From assembly GCA_021234155.1 (NCBI GenBank), contig JAJEKV010000058.1:7872992-7936991 (forward strand): a stretch of DNA of 64,000 bases. Direction: 5' to 3'. Position 1 is the stretch's first letter. Each line of letters starts with the position of its first letter. Shown here in pieces: positions 57,956 to 64,000 of this stretch. Below the pieces are notes generated by a model. It was not told the origin of the DNA and made no database searches. It worked only from the letters and a program-made list of their open reading frames with translations. This DNA is from Isoetes taiwanensis. Lineage: Eukaryota; Streptophyta; Lycopodiopsida; Isoetales; Isoetaceae. A program made the position numbers and the translations under genes.

Positions 57956-58760
57956 AGAGCCCATCGAAAGTACCCATGAGATATATTTTGTGATGGTGTA
58001 GATTTTCCCTTTTCTATCACGACTCGAGACAATGAAAGCAGCCACTCAAGAAACATCGATGTATTCGGTGGCTTAACCATCTGATAGGTATGGCTCGGTT
58101 CTATTTCTAGAGCTAAAGTGATCTGAGACATCATGGGGGCTTCGGCGAGGGGCCCCTTAATGTAAGAAGTTGATGCGGGCCTTTTGTTGTTTTCGAGGAT
58201 ACCTTTCGGCCGACATTCTTGGTTGGTCTTACATTTCTTTCCAAAAAGCTTAAGCCTTAGCCAAAAATAAAGTGAGCCATGTCCCAATTCTTCATCAATG
58301 TTGTCGTTTTAAACTTCTTTGGAGTGTAGTGCTATTTGCAACCTTATTGGAAATGGAGATGATGGAACTTAGAATTATTGTAGTGTAGGTACATTACCCA
58401 TTTGCTTCTCCTCGATACAAAATCCTAGAGATACAAACTTAATTTCATCTATTGGTTCTTTGCTTTTACCCGATTATCATGTTGTGAGATAAAGCAGCCA
58501 TGTTACATAATCCTGATAGTAAAGAGAACAGAGTAGACAGTTATGCACATAAGACATTTTTGATAGAATTGATGGTCCATGCACACTACGTGCAAACTTC
58601 ATATCTTCCAACTCTCTGTGGATGCAGCTCTCCCGTTATGATAGGGCATGGTGGGAAAATTACACCTCCACCATGTTGGAAAAACAATGGACAAATGGTA
58701 GATCATTTTGAGATCGGACCCAACTTTGATGTCTACGTCTCCTACTACGTTGCCATAGCT
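57956..58760. other. Non-coding interval
   Basis: No further transporter exon is recognised. Short frames on both strands have no family match. Confidence 0.4.
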
Positions 58761-58769
58761 AGGCCGTGA

Positions 58770-60352
58770 ATTCTTTAGACAGGCCATGGATTCTTCAGAT
58801 AGAATATTCATACATGCCAACATTGTCAAATACAGGCAAGGCACATGCACATTCATAAGAAACCTTCTAATAGATATGTATGGCAAATGTGGAAATATAG
58901 ATGAGGCAAAGCATATGTTGATGGAACATGGAAACGGAATTTATATTCATGGATTCTTATGATAAATGCATATATGGTACATGAACAGCTCAAAAGGGCT
59001 TTTTACCATTTTAGGCAGTCATGTAGGAAGTTGAGATGCCAGATAAGGTTACGATCTCCATCATTACTAGTGCTTGTTCTGGTTATGGTTATTTCGAATA
59101 GGGTATTTATTGCAAGCAAAGAAATTGAATGTCATATTGTTGTTGAGACTTCTTTTATCAATTTGTATCGCAATTTCAGTAGAGTGGAAGAAGCATATAG
59201 AGTTTCAACACAATTCTATTATGGGATATCATTTCTCGGAATGTTATGATAGGATCCTGTCTTCAAAATGGGTTTAGAAAGAGTGCCACGGAATGATCCA
59301 ATGCAGTTTGAAGGTTATTTTCCAAATGAGGCCACCTTAGTCAAAAGGATACATAGCTATGTTATATGCAACACATCAAGTGTTGTCACTAGAACTGCAA
59401 TCATTAATATGTATAGTAAGTCTGGAAGTCAGGAGGAGGATGCGTAAAAAGACATTTGAGAGAATCGGTGTGAAAGAATTCTACGGACTTTGATGGTTGG
59501 AGCTCGGCTCGAGAATGGGTTGAGCAAAGATGCTATCTGACTTGCCCAAAAATCCGGTTGGAAGGCTTGGAGATGGATAGGGTAACAACTATCAATGTTC
59601 TATGCATGCTCGTTTTCACCTCTTGGCTGATGGCAAAAGGATTCATGCCTATTTTATGGCTCGTGATTTCATCTTAGATGTCACTGTAGGAAATTCTCTA
59701 CTGGCTTGTATTTAAAATGTGGAAGTATTTTCTCCGCATGCATGATTGCTTATGCTATGTCTGAACAAGATATTATTTCTTGGACCACTATGATTACTGG
59801 ATACGTCCAATATCCTGTTGGTGTATCTCAGAAAATGTAGCCAATACATCAGCTACTGAATATGCAAAACTTACAGGCAAGCTGATCCATAAAGCAGTGG
59901 CATTGAGCTTGCTGTACTTCTCTCTTGAACATGTATGCTAGGTGTGGAAGCATTGAGAATGCCTTTGCAATGTTCAACAAGCTCTGTAAATAAGATGCAA
60001 CTTCATTGTTCTCTATGGTAGCAGCTTATGACAACAATGGGCATAAAAGAAAAAAATCAATATATTTTAAAGAATGCATGCAGAAGGCATAATTCTTCAC
60101 AAAGTTACAATTACTAGTTTTCTTTTCATATGTAGCAGTGCCAGCTTATTGAATGAAGGATGCCATTGGTTTCTGTCCTTGAGTAAGGATGTTTATATTG
60201 AAGTTGAGGAATATTACAATTGTATCATTAGTATTCTTGGTCGATCAAGAAAATTAGATGAAGTATACGATTTTGTAAGCAGTATGTCCATTAGCACATC
60301 TCCAGTGTCTGCAACAACCTTTCTGAGTGTCTTGGAAGCTCATAGTGAGTAA
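58770..60352 (+). pseudogene. PPR (PLS-type) gene, decayed
   Basis: Pentatricopeptide repeat remnants in shifting frames: FIRNLLIDMYGKCGNIDEAKHM, KVTISIITSACSGYG, TRTAIINMYSKSGS, ADGKRIHAYFMARDFILDVTVGNSLLA, ISWTTMITGYVQ-like sequence, then YNCIISILGRSRKLDEVYDFVSSMSIS...TTFLSVLEAHSE (60204-60352), equivalent to the last repeats and start of the E motif (HYxCMIDLLGRAGxLxEAxxFIxxMP...W..LL.AC..H). Many shifts and stops occur throughout. Intact genes encode organellar RNA-editing or processing factors. Confidence 0.8.
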
Positions 60353-60680
60353 CAAGGAGCACAACATTCCTTGGAGCTAGATAGTGGAGAAAGTTCACCT
60401 TATATATGATTTATCTAGCATCCATTCCACTGTCATATCTTTTGAAAGATAATTGTTTTTTGTTATCAAGCCTATCCTGACTGTAAACAACAATTCATGT
60501 GCAGCTTCCATTCTCACTACTATAATAACACCTCCAAATGTGCAAGCGTTTTCAATCAGGCATGAGCCTTGTGTAACATGGTTGTGGAAAGCAGGGTATT
60601 CTCTTGCCTAGAGTAAGTACCAAGTTTCCTTTGAACATTGACATTACCATGTTGCAATGCTTTAAAAGTTTAGAAAACAC

Positions 60681-61230
60681 TTGGGACATGGTTGAGAAGC
60701 TGCAGTTGAAAAAATAAAGCAATAGGAACTGACGGAATAGGATTTGGAGTTATCCTCCTCCCAGTGTGGCAATTAGAATTTAAGAGTGCCTTTTACAGTA
60801 GCAAAATTGTTTGGGATCATTCGGGATAGCCAATAGATCCAAACTTTGTTACTTCAGTTGCCATGGCTCTGCATCCATGTTTAGAAAAGGTGCACCTAGT
60901 TATCCAAGAAAACGACCACGTTTTGGCCTCCGAAACATAAACCGTACAATAACTAAGCAACACACAGGGTTTACATTTCGGAGACCAAAATGTAGTCGTT
61001 TTCTTGGATAACTAGGTGCACCTTTGCTAAACATGCATACGGAGCCATGGCAACTGAAATGACAGAGTTTAGATCTATTGCCCATCCCAAGTGATCCTAA
61101 ACAATTTTACTACTGCAAAAGGTGCTCTTGACTTCTAATTGCCACACGGGGAGGAGGATAACTCCAAACCCCATTCCGTCAGTTCCTATTGCTTTGTGCT
61201 TTCAACTGCAGCATCTCGACAATGTCCCAA
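60681..61230. repeat. Large inverted repeat (~265-bp arms)
   Basis: 60681-60945 pairs with 60970-61230: TTGGGACATGGTTGAGAAGCTGCAGTTG against CAACTGCAGCATCTCGACAATGTCCCAA, and CCTCCTCCCAGTGTGGCAATTAGAA against its inverse. The innermost ~87 bases are a separate palindrome (60914-61000). The mirrored reading frames in it are by-products of the symmetry. Confidence 0.85.
60914..61000. mobile_element. Short palindromic element, copy 1
   Basis: CGACCACGTTTTGGCCTCCGAAACATAAACC ... TTTACATTTCGGAGACCAAAATGTAGTCG, about 30-bp inverted ends around AATAACTAAGCAACACACAGG. The same core is found in copy 2. Confidence 0.7.
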
Positions 61231-61237
61231 CTGCAAC

Positions 61238-61323
61238 CGACTAAAACTCGACCCCCATAACATAAACCCTTCAATAACCTAGCAACACACATGGTTTTAT
61301 GTTTGGAGACCATATCCTAGTCG
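61238..61323. mobile_element. Short palindromic element, copy 2
   Basis: CGACTAAAACTCGACCCCCATAACATAAACCC ... GGTTTTATGTTTGGAGACCATATCCTAGTCG, with the core AATAACCTAGCAACACACATGG nearly identical to copy 1. Arms are more decayed than in copy 1. Confidence 0.65.
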
Positions 61324-61465
61324 ATTCGACCAGGATCTTGCACAATGCCATGGCGTAGAGGGAGGGTGTTGATGCCAGAAGAAGGACCCTTAAAACCTTC
61401 CCAAAGTAGTTCGCCCCAAAGGTCCTTAATGCCAGTTAACATAAAAATTAACTCTCCCGCATGAA

Positions 61466-61497
61466 AAGGTGAGAGTGGGTTTTTCCCACTCTCACCT
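61466..61497. other. Perfect small hairpin
   Basis: AGGTGAGAGTGGG, TTTTT, CCCACTCTCACCT: a 13-bp perfect stem with a 5-base loop. Confidence 0.8.
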
Positions 61498-61499
61498 CT

Positions 61500-62077
<578 letters not shown>

Positions 62078-64000
62078 CCCTCCTCAAATCCAAATGACTA
62101 ATACAAACAAACTAGTCCAAAATAGCGGTGACGAAAGCGAGTCTTTGTAACTGTGGCAAACTTTGAAAGCTGATATCTTGAGTTCCAGAACTCCGTTTGA
62201 CCTGCACCATAGCTCGTTGGATTCGTATCGCCTAAACGCATCTTTTGATGTAGGATAGATGAAGTATTATTGATCTGTCACCATCTGTTTTTACAGAAAA
62301 ACGACCTGCTGTAACCCAAAAATTCTCCACAATTCTCCGTAATTGGAGCTCTGCCAAATCTGAATCCCTTAGAAAAGCACTTCTCTTTCAAAATAAGGCC
62401 TGAGATCCTTGCCATTTCTGGGATTAGGCAACAATTCCCCTTCCGGAGTCATCAAGTAAAAAGCCCCACCTGGTACCTCTTTATCAATCAGAAATGGGCC
62501 TTCCCATGGGCTTTGAAATTTGGATAGATGCTTCTTAGTGGTCCTGCACAACACCAATTGCCCTTCCTCAAATGGATTGACAACCTGTAACTTGTCTTTG
62601 ATAAGCTTTACTTTCTGTTTATGCCTCATATTGAAGTCTGCTGCTTCTTGTCTCATCTCTTGCAATTGCAGCAAATCATCCATCCTAATATGCACTTGAT
62701 TTGGAGTTGGAACTTCTCCTAAATTCTCATAATAAGGGAGCTCCACAAATGAACACAAAGGAATGTCCAAATGAATAGGCATCACAGCTTGCACTCCATA
62801 AACCAATTCAAATGGTGTAAATCCTGTAGCCAACTTGTAAGTACACCTGAAACTCCATAAGGCACCTGTCAATGCTTCATGCCAATTTCTTTGATTATCC
62901 TTCACTGTTTTGGCCAAGATAGCTTTCAGAATTTTGTTCGTAGACTCAGCTTGCCCATTGCCCTGTGGATAATAAGCAGAAGCTTGCACATGTTCAACAC
63001 CAATCTTTTCTGTTAACTGAGCTACTACTTTTCCCATGAAATGACTTCCCTGATCAGACAAAAGAATGGTTGGAACACCAAACCGAGAAATCAAATTGTG
63101 ATAAAGAAAGCTTCTTTGTGGTATTTTACGTAGCATGCTTTCTTTGGAATTGCTTCTACCCACTTTGTAAACATACATGTGGCTGCCAAGATATACTTAT
63201 GACCTTTGGAAGATGGAGGATTGATAGGCCCAATGTAATCCAATCCCCACATATGAAATGGACCAACGCTCAAAATAGGATGGAATGGCATATTATTATG
63301 GCCTGTTAACTGCTTATGCCTTTGACACTTCTCACATTTGCTAACAAAGTCTCTAGTATCCTTGTAAAGAGTTGGCCAATAATATCCCCAATGAAGGATC
63401 TTCCGAGCTGTGGTTACGGCTGCAAAATGCCCCTGACAATCATGTGCTTGCTGCAACAAATCATGAGTTTGTTGACCAGCAACACATCTTAATAAGAGAC
63501 CTTCCATAGTCCTCTTATAAAGAATAGCTTCATGCACCACATAACCAGCTGCTTGTACTCTAAGAGCATGCTTTTGTTGCTTTGAAAATGATGAAGGATA
63601 AGTCTGATCTTGCAAATACCTGTATATGTTGGCATACCAAAGATCCACCGTCTCAATGAACCCTTGTAATACTCCATTATCCTGAAATGCTACTTGCTGG
63701 TCTGTTTCCTCTTCTATTTCAGCACCACTACTCAAATAGGCACTTGGATTATGAGCTCCTTGAGCCATCTTAACATACTTCAACTCAAATTCTTGTATGA
63801 TAAGAGCCCATCTTGTAAACTTAGGATCTTGGACAGTCTTGTTGTAAATGCATGGCAACGGGTTCACATCCATATGAATGTAAACATCTTACATACATTT
63901 GCTGAATTCCATTGTGAAGGAAGAAGATAATGTCTAAATTTGTTCAAGGCCCACTTCAATGCCAACCCAAGATGCTCCACATGAGTCCATTTCTGCTCTT
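62078..64000 (-). mobile_element. Ty3-type LTR retrotransposon, 3' part of pol (fossil, runs off window)
   Basis: On - strand, entering from the right edge: the end of RNase H (WALNKFRHYLLPSQWN; TRWALIIQEFELKYVKMAQGAHNPSAYLS), the H2C2 zinc-binding domain (HDCQGHFAAVTTARKIL...CEKCQRHK), the integrase core (LDYIGPINPPSSKGHKYILAATCMFTKWVEA; LLSDQGSHFMGKVV; YYPQGNGQAESTNKIL) and a C-terminal domain (FQSPWEGPFLIDKEVPGGAFYL) ending at 62369. The GNGQAE motif is typical of the Ty3 group. A purine tract GGATTTGAGGAGGG at 62078-62091 precedes TGTAAATG, the presumed start of the 3' LTR. Broken, with at least one break in the visible part. Confidence 0.88.

Noticed and set aside
60811-61085. Mirror-image frames starting MGSFGIANRSK and MGNRSKLCHF
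   Set aside because: Product of the inverted repeat; the two frames cover the two arms of one palindrome.

Overview
The window reads as a nuclear segment of a land plant with a large, repeat-dominated genome. The host gene pieces are plant-type: a PDR-type ABCG transporter, a PLS-type pentatricopeptide repeat (PPR) gene, a BEACH-domain protein resembling plant BCHB, a NAT9-like acetyltransferase, a TM9/EMP70 protein and probably ATP sulfurylase. The abundance of animal-like LINEs with simple-repeat tails and a Pogo/Tigger-type transposase is unusual for a flowering plant. A fern or other non-seed vascular plant is my best guess, by inference only. No complete host gene, tRNA, rRNA or CRISPR array was found.

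Layout. 0.6-14.4 kb is a head-to-tail array of at least four degenerate LINEs of one family (called LINE-A here), all on + strand. Each ends in a short stem-loop plus a simple-repeat tail, and the next copy begins at or near that tail. Copies A1, A2 and the front half of A3 lie between two ~310-bp inverted repeats (590-905 and 8287-8625) that match the ends of a ~500-bp MITE at 31.36-31.86 kb. A3 is split by 2.8 kb of DNA holding fragments of a TM9 gene, an ATP sulfurylase-like gene and a tandemly duplicated segment. 14.4-26.2 kb is mostly non-coding and holds a Pogo-like transposase remnant (-), a long hairpin, and a non-coding LTR element (21.7-25.1 kb). 26.3-30.0 kb is a 5'-truncated plant L1-type LINE with a 950-residue open frame and a poly(A) tail.

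31-38 kb holds the MITE, two exons of a NAT9-like gene, reversed LINE 3' ends, exons of a BCHB-like gene, and one exon for the end of the first membrane domain of a PDR transporter. The next recognisable PDR exons (second ATPase domain, decayed) are at 57.0-57.95 kb. The 19 kb between them is a nest: a second LINE family (LINE-B, about 40.5-56.8 kb, perhaps with extra upstream sequence) carries a 9-kb gag-bearing LTR element (43157-52123, target duplication GGTAA) and a rearranged LTR insertion (54303-56123). A PPR pseudogene follows (58.8-60.35 kb), then a 550-bp foldback and, at the right edge, the 3' part of a Ty3 element on - strand running out of the window.

Little here can work as a pathway. 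The value of the window is as a record of transposon interplay: LINEs landing on LINE tails, a LINE chimera, captured gene fragments, and a gag-only LTR element with several unrecognised acidic reading frames.
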